Origin: Halorubrum sp. BV1
GTDB taxonomy: Archaea; Halobacteriota; Halobacteria; Halobacteriales; Haloferacaceae
Direction: 5' to 3'
Assembly: GCF_000746205.1 (NCBI RefSeq)
Contig: NZ_JQKV01000001.1
Coordinates: 484,814-548,813, forward strand
Length of the DNA stretch: 64,000 bases
The notes beneath the pieces were generated by a model. That model was not told the DNA's origin and made no database searches. It worked only from the letters and a program-made list of their open reading frames with translations. Positions 50,229 through 59,476 of the stretch are shown here, piece by piece; position 1 is the stretch's first letter, and each line of letters starts with the position of its first letter. The position numbers and the translations under genes are program-made.

Positions 50229-51010
50229 GAATTGTAGAGCCAGACCTTTTTAGCTGGTTCACCGGCTTTAGGGTTTTCCGGCGGACTTAATTTGACGATA
50301 TGTCCTTCTGAGGGAAAGAAATCCAGTGGAGCCTCAAATTTAATTCTGGAGCCACCCTCTTCCCGCGAAAACGTCGTAATCCACCCGCCCTTACGATCGT
50401 TGAAAATCTCGTCTACAAATCCTACTTCGTACCCTTTCTCACCGTTCAACTCGCCGGCTTTCCCTGACTGTTCTAAGGAACCAAGTTGGAGAATACGTAG
50501 CCATAGCCCCAAAATTTGTTCAATAATTTCCCATATTAAATTAAGCATACTCGTTAGCAATGGATCCGGTTGGCCAGGTGGTGTCTTTGGTCCCTGTTCC
50601 CCTGAATGCTCGTTATCATCACGATACTTTTTGAACGGGGCGAGGACGAACTCCTGCTCAAATTCAATACGTTCCTCCAGGTAGACGCTAGCAAACAGCC
50701 GGAACCATCGAACTAGGTTCACTATGCCGTCGTTGTGTCTTTCCGGTTTCCACTCCAATTTATTATAGAATTTTTGATGCCTAATGCCTGCGCCAATTAT
50801 TTGCTTGACGTTAGTATAGAGGGCCTGCCCTACAGAATTGTTGCTCGTCGCAGCTTGTGTGAGCTCCATTGCCGAGGTAAACGCGTTTTCAAAATCTTCC
50901 CTGATCTGTTCATCCTCAAGTTCGTCAATTATGATGGTTTCTGCGATGTCACGAGCATCCTCAATTTGTTCGTCTAATAGCTTGCTTGGCGTATGGGTTT
51001 CAAACACCAT
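50225..51010 (-). CDS. Unknown protein between RM-like fusion and CARF regulator
   Basis: A ~261-aa protein from ATG 51010 (MVFETHTPSKLLDEQ). Residues 1-150 are helical and charged; a hydrophobic helix-rich stretch (LLTSMLNLIWEIIEQILGLW, about residue 145) follows; the C-terminus is beta-rich (YEVGFVDEIFNDRKGGWITT and HIVKLSPPENPKAGEPAKKV). No family is recognised. It overlaps the upstream fusion gene by 11 bp and the CARF gene by 4 bp, so the three are co-translated. Confidence 0.55.
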   Translation of the reverse strand: MVFETHTPSKLLDEQIEDARDIAETIIIDELEDEQIREDFENAFTSAMELTQAATSNNSVGQALYTNVKQIIGAGIRHQKFYNKLEWKPERHNDGIVNLVRWFRLFASVYLEERIEFEQEFVLAPFKKYRDDNEHSGEQGPKTPPGQPDPLLTSMLNLIWEIIEQILGLWLRILQLGSLEQSGKAGELNGEKGYEVGFVDEIFNDRKGGWITTFSREEGGSRIKFEAPLDFFPSEGHIVKLSPPENPKAGEPAKKVWLYNS

Positions 51011-52961
51011 CCGACTCCACCTCCGGAGTAAAATCGGGTACCGGAAGCTCACGCAACGCACTGATCGTTATGTACCGGATAGCACTTCCAGTCCGGTTGG
51101 CTTCCAAAATCCTGTTCCCCAGGTCTGACTCGAAAAACTTCTGATACTGGGTTGCTAGGTGATCAGAATCGAACTTGAGTACGGCCCATCGAGATGACGG
51201 AATCACCTTGCGATTAACTCTTCTGACCACGGTATCTCCCCCCTTGATTGAGATGAGAATGTCTGTTGGTGTCGCAATTGTTGAAACCGTACTTGGCGAT
51301 CTCACCGACAATTCTTCGAGCTCAATATCACGAGTTGTGTCAAGATAAGGGAGACCTGGGTCGGCTTTCTCTGGCTTCCGTGTCGTTCCGGACGCAATAT
51401 CTGCAACTCGTTCTAGGGTGGTAACCGAATCAAATTTGCCATGAAGGGCTTCTAAAACGTCTTTTTCGCCCCTAATCTGGGATGGGAGAAGTGTTCGTAC
51501 TTCATCAGGATCAATTTCAAGAATATCGGCATCACCATCGCGAACAATTTCGATGGCGGTACTGACATCTTCTGGCCCGGTATGATTCGGTTTAGATGAG
51601 ACGTCAACAGTCGCAATCAACTGCTGATATGGGGAGTATGATTTACGAACCCGAATGACGGCACCTCTGAAGCTAACGTCGGAGAAAACACCACCACCGA
51701 ACGTAATGATGGCCTCAAAAGTGACGTGGTGGAGGAGGAGATCTCGTAGCTCTTTTGACTGGTCACCTGCGAGAACGTATTCTGGGACAAGCGCAACCAT
51801 CTCTCCCCCTTCTTTTAGAAGGGAAAGCGAACGTGCGATGAACGCTTCTTCAATCCTGATTTCAGATCGTGAACCACCAAGCTCAGGGATACGATCAGCA
51901 GAAATTCTTCCGCCTACGGGAGGGTTCAATACAATTTGATCGAACTGACCAATTGAGTTAACGACGCTGTCATCATCCGGGGCCCATTCAAAGAAGTCCG
52001 CACAGACGCTATCGACTTTGTCACCTTGTGTTCCAAGTTCATTAAGGAACACCGCAACAATTGTAGCCCCTTCAGTTATCTCTACTCCGGTGGCTTTGGC
52101 GTCGCGAGCGGCGATTTCCCGACATAAGACTCCGAAGCCGCTTGCAGGATCCAGCACTCTATCGCCTGCTTCTACCCCAGCAAAGTCAACCATCGGTTTT
52201 GCAACTTCTCGTGAAAGTTGCTCTGCGCCCATCTCTGCTCGGCCAGCGAGTTCGTCAAAAAAACCAGATGCTACATCAACAGACGTCTTTGACAGCTTGA
52301 AGCTCCCGAAGTAATTGAATACCGCACGAGTGATCTCTATCGTGCGGGGTTCGGTATCAACGTCGTTTAGGGTATCAAAGTATGTCTCAAGTGGATCCTG
52401 GAGACTCTTGATTTGCTTCTCAAGATCGGCAGAAGTGTCGATCTGAACCCCTTTTCGTTCAGCAGTAATCTGATAGAGTAGTGCAAGAAAAACATCCGCC
52501 TTGACGTCAAACTCATAGCTATCCAGATGATGCGTTCTCAGGTCGTCCAACAACTGCCGCAATAAGAATCTAGCTTCGGCGGCTGAGTCTAATGGACGAC
52601 CTGTATCTACATCCTGAATACCCGGGAACGACGAGAGCGTTGTCGGCTCGGCGTCATCTTCTCCGTAGCTAAAGAAATAGTCAAGATCAGGCGTCATAAT
52701 CGCACCATACTGTGCCTCGCTGTTTTCAAGATATTCGAACAGTTGCTCACGTCCACTCCTGAACCGAGCGTTGCTCTCGTCTCCTGTCTTAACTTCGACA
52801 ACCAAGAACACCTGATCTCGATCAGGGCCCTCGTAAACGACAAAATCTGGACGGAGCGTCGTATCCGCTAATGAATGCCCCATCCCTACTCGTTCAGAAC
52901 CGTAATGATGTGCAAGCCGCCGCCGCACCTTTTGGGCAAAGTCGTCTTCTTTCACTAACAA
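51000..52961 (-). CDS. Nuclease-N6-methyltransferase-TRD fusion (type IIG/I-like)
   Basis: A 653-aa fusion. Residues ~1-120: PD-(D/E)XK domain with RPDFVVYEG (about 37) and FLVVEVKTGDE (about 52). Residues ~150-430: HsdM-like methyltransferase with VLDPASGFGVLCREIAARD (motif I, about 269) and a motif IV reading LNPPVGGRIS (about 343), where active enzymes have NPP followed by F, Y or W. Residues ~495-640: one HsdS-like target recognition domain (LERVADIASGTTRKPEKADP, ISALRELPVPDF). This R-M-S order resembles type IIG. The Val in motif IV suggests reduced or lost methylation. Confidence 0.75.
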   Translation of the reverse strand: MLVKEDDFAQKVRRRLAHHYGSERVGMGHSLADTTLRPDFVVYEGPDRDQVFLVVEVKTGDESNARFRSGREQLFEYLENSEAQYGAIMTPDLDYFFSYGEDDAEPTTLSSFPGIQDVDTGRPLDSAAEARFLLRQLLDDLRTHHLDSYEFDVKADVFLALLYQITAERKGVQIDTSADLEKQIKSLQDPLETYFDTLNDVDTEPRTIEITRAVFNYFGSFKLSKTSVDVASGFFDELAGRAEMGAEQLSREVAKPMVDFAGVEAGDRVLDPASGFGVLCREIAARDAKATGVEITEGATIVAVFLNELGTQGDKVDSVCADFFEWAPDDDSVVNSIGQFDQIVLNPPVGGRISADRIPELGGSRSEIRIEEAFIARSLSLLKEGGEMVALVPEYVLAGDQSKELRDLLLHHVTFEAIITFGGGVFSDVSFRGAVIRVRKSYSPYQQLIATVDVSSKPNHTGPEDVSTAIEIVRDGDADILEIDPDEVRTLLPSQIRGEKDVLEALHGKFDSVTTLERVADIASGTTRKPEKADPGLPYLDTTRDIELEELSVRSPSTVSTIATPTDILISIKGGDTVVRRVNRKVIPSSRWAVLKFDSDHLATQYQKFFESDLGNRILEANRTGSAIRYITISALRELPVPDFTPEVESDGV

Positions 52962-53073
52962 TGACTGAAACAGGTGGGCCCTAATACCTTCTCCAAGACA
53001 ATCAAAATCTGATTTTGATTTACTGGATATTGATCACTTCCCGATACAACAATCACATATTACAGTCGACCAG

Positions 53074-54915
53074 CTAATCGTGCTTCGTCACGCAGTCTGG
53101 GAGACCAATTACTTCAACCGCTTCAACGTCGGGGGCTTTCACAACGGCTTGCCCCTTACCAAATTTGGGGATGTCACGCTTGAATCCACGCGGGATTGAG
53201 GGCACTTTTTCAACGACTTCCTCCCGCAGGCCGAGGAAGATGTTCGTGTTGATTTGCTTCAGGATGTCGTCGTCGATGTCTTCTGGGTTCTGCGTGATCA
53301 TCATCAGCCCCAGTTTGTCTTTGCGGCCCTGTTTGACGGCCTCTCTTGCACGCCGAACGATGTATTGTTCGCGTAGGGAATCGGGGGACGAAAAGTAGTT
53401 GTGGGCTTCGTCGACGGCGACCAGCATCGGCGTGTTCTTGATCTGGTCGACTACGTGGTGGTCATCGATCTTGTTCTCAATGATGTACGAGAGGATCGAG
53501 AGCACGGTCAGGTGTTCTTTCGCACCGCGAAGGTGGCTTGTAGGAATCACGGTTACTTGGCCCTCCCGGAACATGTCATTATCCAGGTCGGTGAGCGACG
53601 ACATCCCCTGATCGAACACGTTCTCGAATGTCGGGTCCTTGATGCGGCGAATCATCGCTGACCAGGTCTGGCTCGCGATCTCGCTATCGTCTTGGAGTTC
53701 CTCGTTCGTTTGTACGTAGGATCGGAAGTCGGTGTACGTCGGCGTCTTCCCTTCAGCATCGGCATGGTCGAAGTACGAGTCGAGGGCCATTTCCAGAGCG
53801 CTACGGATGGTCTCTCGCGGCTGGTACGGCATCAACAGCTGTGGACGCGATCGGACGAGTTCGAAGGGGATGCCGAACGGTTGCTGCGTTCCCGTTCCTG
53901 GGTTCGGCACATTCCCGATGTTTGGGACGAACACTTCGAGATCGTCGACGCCACCGACCTTGATCCCCTGTCGACGTAGCTTCTGTTTAGTTTTCTCGTC
54001 GAGTTCGGGATCCTCGCCCATCTGCCAGTATTCGTTCTCGGGATCGAGGATCACGGTATTCAGCCGGCCCTGTAGCTGTTCGCCCGATTCGTGGTGTTCG
54101 ATGGGATAACGCTGCCCGTCGACGAACTGCCGCAGCAGATTCTTCGTGAAGTGTGTCTTGCCTTTCCCGGTAGAGCCGGCGATGAGAGAGTGTCTGAAAA
54201 TCGCTGGTTCACCAGGTTCGGGTTCCCCTGTCTCAGGATCGATCCCTGGATTCGACAGATAGTACGGGAATTTGTCGCCGTCGATGATCATCTCTTCGCC
54301 GCCGACCGAGAGGTAGCCACAGAACGGGCCCTCGTCGGGGATGCTCAGGCCGGTTCGAAGGTACTCGTCGTCGCGGGAGAGGCTTACCGGTGTGTTTGGC
54401 TTCGGAATCCGATTCACAATTCCTCTGTCCAAGTTCCCGTCCTGCGTCGGACTCAGGATCGCAATCGGATCAAGGGACGCAACCAGGACGAACTCTGACT
54501 CGTCGAGATCCTGATGACGGCTAATGTGGTTGTGCGTGTCTGATTTGTCGTCCAGATCGGTGTAGGGTTCGTAGCGAAGCTTGTCTGTGACCGCGAAGAG
54601 TTCGTCGTTACTTTTCGGGTAGGGAATTTGGACGTAATCTCCCACGCGAACTTCGTCACGCTCGGTGGTGGTAATGAACGCGTTGACGTTGTACTCGTCG
54701 CGGCCGACCATGATCTCCTCGCTCGCGAGGACGTGGCCGATTTCGCCCTCGGCGAGATCGCCGTCGGCGCTCGGGACCGAAGTCTCAGGAACGCCGTTGG
54801 TGGTGCTGGACTGGTCGGATTCACTCGGCGACTCGTCAGTAGCCGTGGTTGAGCTGTCGCCGTCGTTTTCGAGAGTCGGGTCTTCGTTCAGGAGGTCGTC
54901 GATGTCGTCAGTCAT
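53074..54915 (-). CDS. herA: HerA-like hexameric DNA translocase
   Basis: A 613-aa HerA/FtsK-like ATPase. An acidic N-terminal tail (~60 aa) precedes the HAS-barrel (GEIGHVLASEEIMVGRDEYN, VRVGDYVQIPYP), then Walker A IAGSTGKGKTHFTKNLL (about residue 245), ILDPENEYW, Walker B LVAVDEAHNYFSS (about 497), MMITQNPEDIDDDILKQINT and the final GKGQAVVKAPDVEAV. HerA pumps DNA through its hexamer and works with the NurA nuclease, whose gene overlaps the herA start by 4 bp. It is the last gene of the Mre11-Rad50-NurA-HerA operon. Confidence 0.88.
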   Translation of the reverse strand: MTDDIDDLLNEDPTLENDGDSSTTATDESPSESDQSSTTNGVPETSVPSADGDLAEGEIGHVLASEEIMVGRDEYNVNAFITTTERDEVRVGDYVQIPYPKSNDELFAVTDKLRYEPYTDLDDKSDTHNHISRHQDLDESEFVLVASLDPIAILSPTQDGNLDRGIVNRIPKPNTPVSLSRDDEYLRTGLSIPDEGPFCGYLSVGGEEMIIDGDKFPYYLSNPGIDPETGEPEPGEPAIFRHSLIAGSTGKGKTHFTKNLLRQFVDGQRYPIEHHESGEQLQGRLNTVILDPENEYWQMGEDPELDEKTKQKLRRQGIKVGGVDDLEVFVPNIGNVPNPGTGTQQPFGIPFELVRSRPQLLMPYQPRETIRSALEMALDSYFDHADAEGKTPTYTDFRSYVQTNEELQDDSEIASQTWSAMIRRIKDPTFENVFDQGMSSLTDLDNDMFREGQVTVIPTSHLRGAKEHLTVLSILSYIIENKIDDHHVVDQIKNTPMLVAVDEAHNYFSSPDSLREQYIVRRAREAVKQGRKDKLGLMMITQNPEDIDDDILKQINTNIFLGLREEVVEKVPSIPRGFKRDIPKFGKGQAVVKAPDVEAVEVIGLPDCVTKHD

Positions 54916-56192
54916 GGTTCTGGGTCAACGTCTTCGATGTCGCTCCAGCGGCCGTCCCAATTGTGGTCGAAGGACGCTTCGCTCGAGCGGATCATGTTCC
55001 GGATTGTTTCGCGGTTTTCGCTCGTGATGCGGGCGATACGATCGGCGCGGCCGACGGCACCGGGAACGTCCTGCTTCTTCGCAATTTCCTTGAGGGTCTT
55101 GTACTGGACGTCTCTCCGTCGACCTTCTTCTCTGACCATCAGATACGGGGCTTCGACACGCAGGACATCGCCTGTCTTCGGGAGTCTGACGTAGAAGAAC
55201 GCCCGTCGGTAGTCGCTCGCGTCGCCATGCGAAAGTCTGGACTCAATGCTGTTGAGCAGGTCGAACGACTGGTTCCGAAGGGGGAGTTCTTCCTGTACGA
55301 ACCAGGAGGAGTACGTCAAATGGTCGAGGCTGCTGTCTCGCAACACTTCGCCCATGAACTGATGGTCTCGCGTCCAAGGAACGTCGATGCGTACACCGTC
55401 GTCGTCGGTGAGATTGTGGCGCGAGATTTTCTCATCGAGTGCCGTGAGGACTTCATCCATCGTCGACGTCTTTACGACGCCGACGACGGGCAGGTCTTTC
55501 TCGAACTGTTTGTCGACGAAGTCAGCATAGTTCCCGAGGATTCGGCGAGGGACCTCCCACGAACCTGCGGGCGTCGACCGGCCGATTTCGTCTAACAGGA
55601 GCCAGTAGACAACTCCCAGAGGATAGACTGCGCCGTCGATGAAGCAGACACCGTCGATACTGTCCGCGTTATCAACGAGGTGTTCGCTTTCGGCCAAGTG
55701 CTGTGCGGCAGTTGCGACGTCCTTCGACAGGTTACGTGATCGACCAACGTCCGGGAACCGAATAACCTCCCCTTCAACGTCCCCTTCGACGGCGTCAGTA
55801 TTGTGAAGCGTACTGTCGCTGTCGGCGAAGTGTACGACCGTCTTGACGGTTCCACCTTCTTCGATCGAGTGGTCTGCGCCCTGTCCAACGACCCCAATCT
55901 TTGCGTAGGCCGTGTCGACGATCAGGCCGTTGTTGAATTCAATCGGCTGGGTGGTACTTGCGTCAAGCCCATAGGTTGGCTGTTCCCACGGGTCCTCCGT
56001 CCACGTTCCGAGTTCGCTGAGCCGGGTCTTCCGATAGCTGGGCTGCTCAAGTACCTCGACTGACCCACCAGAGTGGCTGAGTTGGTCGAAGAGTTCTCTT
56101 GCGTAGGCGGCCTGCTCGTCCTGTTCACGTGGGACGTTCGCATCGATGTGGTCGAACAGACTGCGAACGACAGAGAGTGCGTTTGACTCCAT
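54912..56192 (-). CDS. nurA: NurA-like nuclease
   Basis: A 426-aa NurA-family 5'-3' nuclease. Catalytic Asp positions appear in TYGLDASTTQPIEF (about residue 74) and VCFIDGAVYPLGVVY (about 181), with DLPVVGVVKTSTMDEVL later and a C-terminal region FFYVRLPKTGDVLRVEAPYL. It is translated between Rad50 and HerA with overlaps at both ends (1 and 4 bp). Together with HerA and Mre11-Rad50 it should resect DNA ends to 3' overhangs. Confidence 0.82.
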   Translation of the reverse strand: MESNALSVVRSLFDHIDANVPREQDEQAAYARELFDQLSHSGGSVEVLEQPSYRKTRLSELGTWTEDPWEQPTYGLDASTTQPIEFNNGLIVDTAYAKIGVVGQGADHSIEEGGTVKTVVHFADSDSTLHNTDAVEGDVEGEVIRFPDVGRSRNLSKDVATAAQHLAESEHLVDNADSIDGVCFIDGAVYPLGVVYWLLLDEIGRSTPAGSWEVPRRILGNYADFVDKQFEKDLPVVGVVKTSTMDEVLTALDEKISRHNLTDDDGVRIDVPWTRDHQFMGEVLRDSSLDHLTYSSWFVQEELPLRNQSFDLLNSIESRLSHGDASDYRRAFFYVRLPKTGDVLRVEAPYLMVREEGRRRDVQYKTLKEIAKKQDVPGAVGRADRIARITSENRETIRNMIRSSEASFDHNWDGRWSDIEDVDPEP

Positions 56193-59100
56193 CAGTCGTC
56201 CCCTATCGCGGTTTCGTTACCACCAGCGGCTCGCATCTCGACCTGACTCGTGTTGGTTTCCTCGTCGATGGTGATTCTACATTCGTGGTCAGCTCCGTGA
56301 ATCAGGCTTTCCTCGTGGCTGACGACAATGACCTGTGGGACGTCCCAGCTCTTGATCGTATTGAGCATCTCCTCGAGCTGGCCGACATGGCCCTCGTCGA
56401 GGAAGGTGGTTGGTTCGTCGAGAATGAAGGGTGGGAGTTTCCCGCGGTCGCCGCCCTCAAGTTCGGCGATCAGACGGTAAATCCCGGCTCGGAGAGCGAG
56501 ATTGACGATCGCTCTCTCGCCACCACTAGCGTTGCTGGGGTCCTCTAGGTCGCCGTCGTTGCGAAGTAGTTTCAAGTCGTATTGGAGGTCGCCCTTGTTT
56601 TCTACCTCGCGAATGATGACCTGCTGATAGCTGCTGTTTTTGTAGACTTCGTCGAAGATTTCGTTCGTGTACTCTCGCAGATACCCGAGATACTGCTCGC
56701 GAAGCTCTGACTTGGAACCCCGGTACGCAGCCAGCATCGTGTCGATCTCGCCGATGACCGCGTCTGCCCACTGGTACTGGCGTTCGTAGCGATCAATGTC
56801 TTCCTTCAGCTCGCGCAGACTCTCCAGGTCCTTCTCCAACGATATGCGCTCGTCGCGAAGGTCCTGAATTTCCGATTCGTAGTCTTCGACGTCCTCTTCC
56901 AACTCCTCGATGCGTTCCTCGAGTTTGTCGCGGTCGTCTTGCAGACTTTCGACATCGGTGTCGCCCAGTTCTTCCTCGAGGTCCTCTCTCTCACCTTCCA
57001 GGGTGCTAATACGTTGGTTTAGGTCCTGTATTTGCTCGTCACAGTTGCCGACAGTTAGCTCGTGGCGATCGATGGCGTTCTGGAGGTCGTCGATCTCGTC
57101 GTACTTGTCTTGGGCGTCACCGACGTGTGACTGGATTTCCTCAATCTCGTCGACGCGTTCTTCGGCCTCCTCAAGTGCCGCCTCTTTTTCCGCAACTGTC
57201 TCCTCTTGTGCTTCAATCTCTGACTCTAGTTCGTTAATCGTCTCTTCGGCGTCCTCGATTTGTTCTTCGAGATCACCGATGTCCTCCTCTAAGTCTTCAA
57301 CCCCGTCTTGGAGCGTTTCGACCGTATCTCGTTGCTCTCCGACGTCGTCGAATGTATCGAGAACCGCCTCGCCAGCGTCAACCTCTGCTTCGAGTTCTTC
57401 GACCTGTTCACTCCGCTCAGACTCTTTTTCCTCAAGCGACTCGATCTTATCTTCCAACTCAGAAATCTGGCCCTCCAGTTCGCTGATGTTGGACTCTAAC
57501 TCGTCGACACGCTCCTCAGCGTCGTCTACCTCGCCCTGTTTGTCGTCCCGGGCGCTTCGCTTCTCCTCGAGTACCTCGTCGCGATAGTTGATTGCGTCAC
57601 GAACCTCGGCGAGGAGGCCGTCGAGGGCCGTGCGTTCGTCCTCGAGGTCGGATTTTCGGTCGCGCTTCTCGTTGAGTTCCTCCCGAACTTGAGCCAGTTC
57701 GTTCTCGTAGTCTCCGATTTCGTCTTCGACGTGGGATTCGTCGACGTCCTGGCCACATTTGGGGCACTTATCCTCGTCACTGAGATTCTGGACTTCCTCA
57801 ATGTCTTCTTGGAGCTGGTCTTCCCGCGTTTCCAACCCGGCGATCGATTCACTAACCGATTCGATCTCGGACGTCAGTTCATCCTGTCTGCCAGGAATAC
57901 GTTCGTCCCGAACCTCGGCCAGACTATCCGCGGAAATCTCCAGCCTGAGAGAGTCCCCCTCCTGCTGGAGCGCCTCAACCCGACTGTTGAACTCTTCTTT
58001 TGCCGCCTCAACCTCGGACTCTAACTCCTTTAACGCCTGCTCGCGCGAATACAGTTCATCATGTGCCGTTTCGAGGTCAGCCTCAGCGTCCTGAAGGTCC
58101 CCCTCTTTGTCCCCCAGTTCGTCTCGCTTTTGTTCGAGCTCTGTCCGAACTCTGGTGAGGTCTTTGTCGGCTTCCTCGCGCTCGTCATCGAGTTCGTCGA
58201 CGCGTGCTTGAACTTCCTCGCGAACGCTATCGTCGACCTCGTCGATCGATGTTTCCGGGAGGAAGTCTGCTGTCTTTTCGTCACGTCGATTAACGCGGCG
58301 CTGCAACTCGTCTTCCTCGTCAGACAGCTCTTCCTGCCTTTCCTCGAGCGTGGCTTCCTCTTCAGCGAGTTCGCTTTCAAGCGACTCTAACTCGCCTTCT
58401 TCATCACTGAGGTCGCCCTCGAGGTCTTGGAGATTGCCACGAGCCGTCTCTAATTCACCGTCCCGCTTGGTGCGTTCTTGTTGCGCGTCAGTATACTCCT
58501 CTTGGACGGAATCGACAGCCTCCTCGGCGGCAGCCGCTGTACCCAAGTCGTACTCGACGGCTTCGTCCAACTCGGTGATCTCCTCTTCCAGTTCCTCGAT
58601 CTCGGCGCGGTTGGCCTCGATGGCGTCTTGAGCATCTTGTTTCTCCTGCCGTTTCTCGGCCCGGGAACTCTCAGCGTCCTCGATCTGGGACTCCTTCTCT
58701 TCTACCTTCTCCAGTGTCTCCTCGTAGGACTCGATCTTCGCTTCAAGATCGCCACGTCGGTCATCCAGCTTGTCGATGAACTCCTCTACCTCTTCTTTCT
58801 CTCCCTCCGTTTCCTGAATTTCGTCAGTAAGGTCGCTAACATCGGCCTCGAACTGGGACTCGTCGCGATTGTACTTTTTCTCGAGTTGCTGTTCAGCCTT
58901 TTCGCGATAGTTCTCGTTATCGCGTCGAATGCGCTTCGCCCCGCGTTTTGCCCCCTCCATCTTCGTGATGTACTCGTCGATTACATCGAGGTTGAGGAGG
59001 CTATCAATCAGTTCAGTCCGGGTGTCGGCATCGATGAGTCGGTTGATCTCTCCTTGGCGGACGTAGACGCTCGCCGAGAAGTCGTCCTTGTCCATCCCGA

Positions 59101-59476
59101 GGATCTTCTGAATCTCATCTTTGACGTTGCGGACCTGACTCACTGGCTCGGAAAGCGCAGGGGACGTAAGCGTCGCGGACGGGCCTGTGCTCGTCGTGTA
59201 GAATGTCCATTCGACCGTGTAGTCTACCCCGTCAATCTCGAACACCAGTTCGATGTGGGCTTTGTCCTCTCCACGGCGAACCAAGTCGTCAAGGTTGAAA
59301 CTCTGGTTGCCCGCGCTGGTAATGTCAGACAGAAACAGTCCGCCGAAGATTCCCATCAGGAGTGACGTCTTCCCAGCACCGTTTTCTCCGTGAACGAGAA
59401 TCGTTCCTTCCGGGAATTCGACCGTCTGATTCTCGTAGCTGCGGATGTTCTGGAGGGTCAACTCTTTGATTCTCAT
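56192..59476 (-). CDS. rad50: Rad50-like SMC ATPase
   Basis: A 1,094-aa protein of Rad50 size and layout. Walker A HGENGAGKTSLLMGIFGGLF (about residues 30-48), Q-loop region YVRQGEINRLIDAD, long acidic coiled coils, one hook C-x2-C (EDKCPKCGQDVDESHV, about 571), signature NASGGERAIVNLALRAG (about 978) and Walker B PFILDEPTTFLDEGH (about 1013). It tethers and processes DNA ends with Mre11, whose gene overlaps its start by 4 bp. The Glu-rich coiled coil reflects halophilic composition. Confidence 0.92.
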   Translation of the reverse strand: MRIKELTLQNIRSYENQTVEFPEGTILVHGENGAGKTSLLMGIFGGLFLSDITSAGNQSFNLDDLVRRGEDKAHIELVFEIDGVDYTVEWTFYTTSTGPSATLTSPALSEPVSQVRNVKDEIQKILGMDKDDFSASVYVRQGEINRLIDADTRTELIDSLLNLDVIDEYITKMEGAKRGAKRIRRDNENYREKAEQQLEKKYNRDESQFEADVSDLTDEIQETEGEKEEVEEFIDKLDDRRGDLEAKIESYEETLEKVEEKESQIEDAESSRAEKRQEKQDAQDAIEANRAEIEELEEEITELDEAVEYDLGTAAAAEEAVDSVQEEYTDAQQERTKRDGELETARGNLQDLEGDLSDEEGELESLESELAEEEATLEERQEELSDEEDELQRRVNRRDEKTADFLPETSIDEVDDSVREEVQARVDELDDEREEADKDLTRVRTELEQKRDELGDKEGDLQDAEADLETAHDELYSREQALKELESEVEAAKEEFNSRVEALQQEGDSLRLEISADSLAEVRDERIPGRQDELTSEIESVSESIAGLETREDQLQEDIEEVQNLSDEDKCPKCGQDVDESHVEDEIGDYENELAQVREELNEKRDRKSDLEDERTALDGLLAEVRDAINYRDEVLEEKRSARDDKQGEVDDAEERVDELESNISELEGQISELEDKIESLEEKESERSEQVEELEAEVDAGEAVLDTFDDVGEQRDTVETLQDGVEDLEEDIGDLEEQIEDAEETINELESEIEAQEETVAEKEAALEEAEERVDEIEEIQSHVGDAQDKYDEIDDLQNAIDRHELTVGNCDEQIQDLNQRISTLEGEREDLEEELGDTDVESLQDDRDKLEERIEELEEDVEDYESEIQDLRDERISLEKDLESLRELKEDIDRYERQYQWADAVIGEIDTMLAAYRGSKSELREQYLGYLREYTNEIFDEVYKNSSYQQVIIREVENKGDLQYDLKLLRNDGDLEDPSNASGGERAIVNLALRAGIYRLIAELEGGDRGKLPPFILDEPTTFLDEGHVGQLEEMLNTIKSWDVPQVIVVSHEESLIHGADHECRITIDEETNTSQVEMRAAGGNETAIGDD

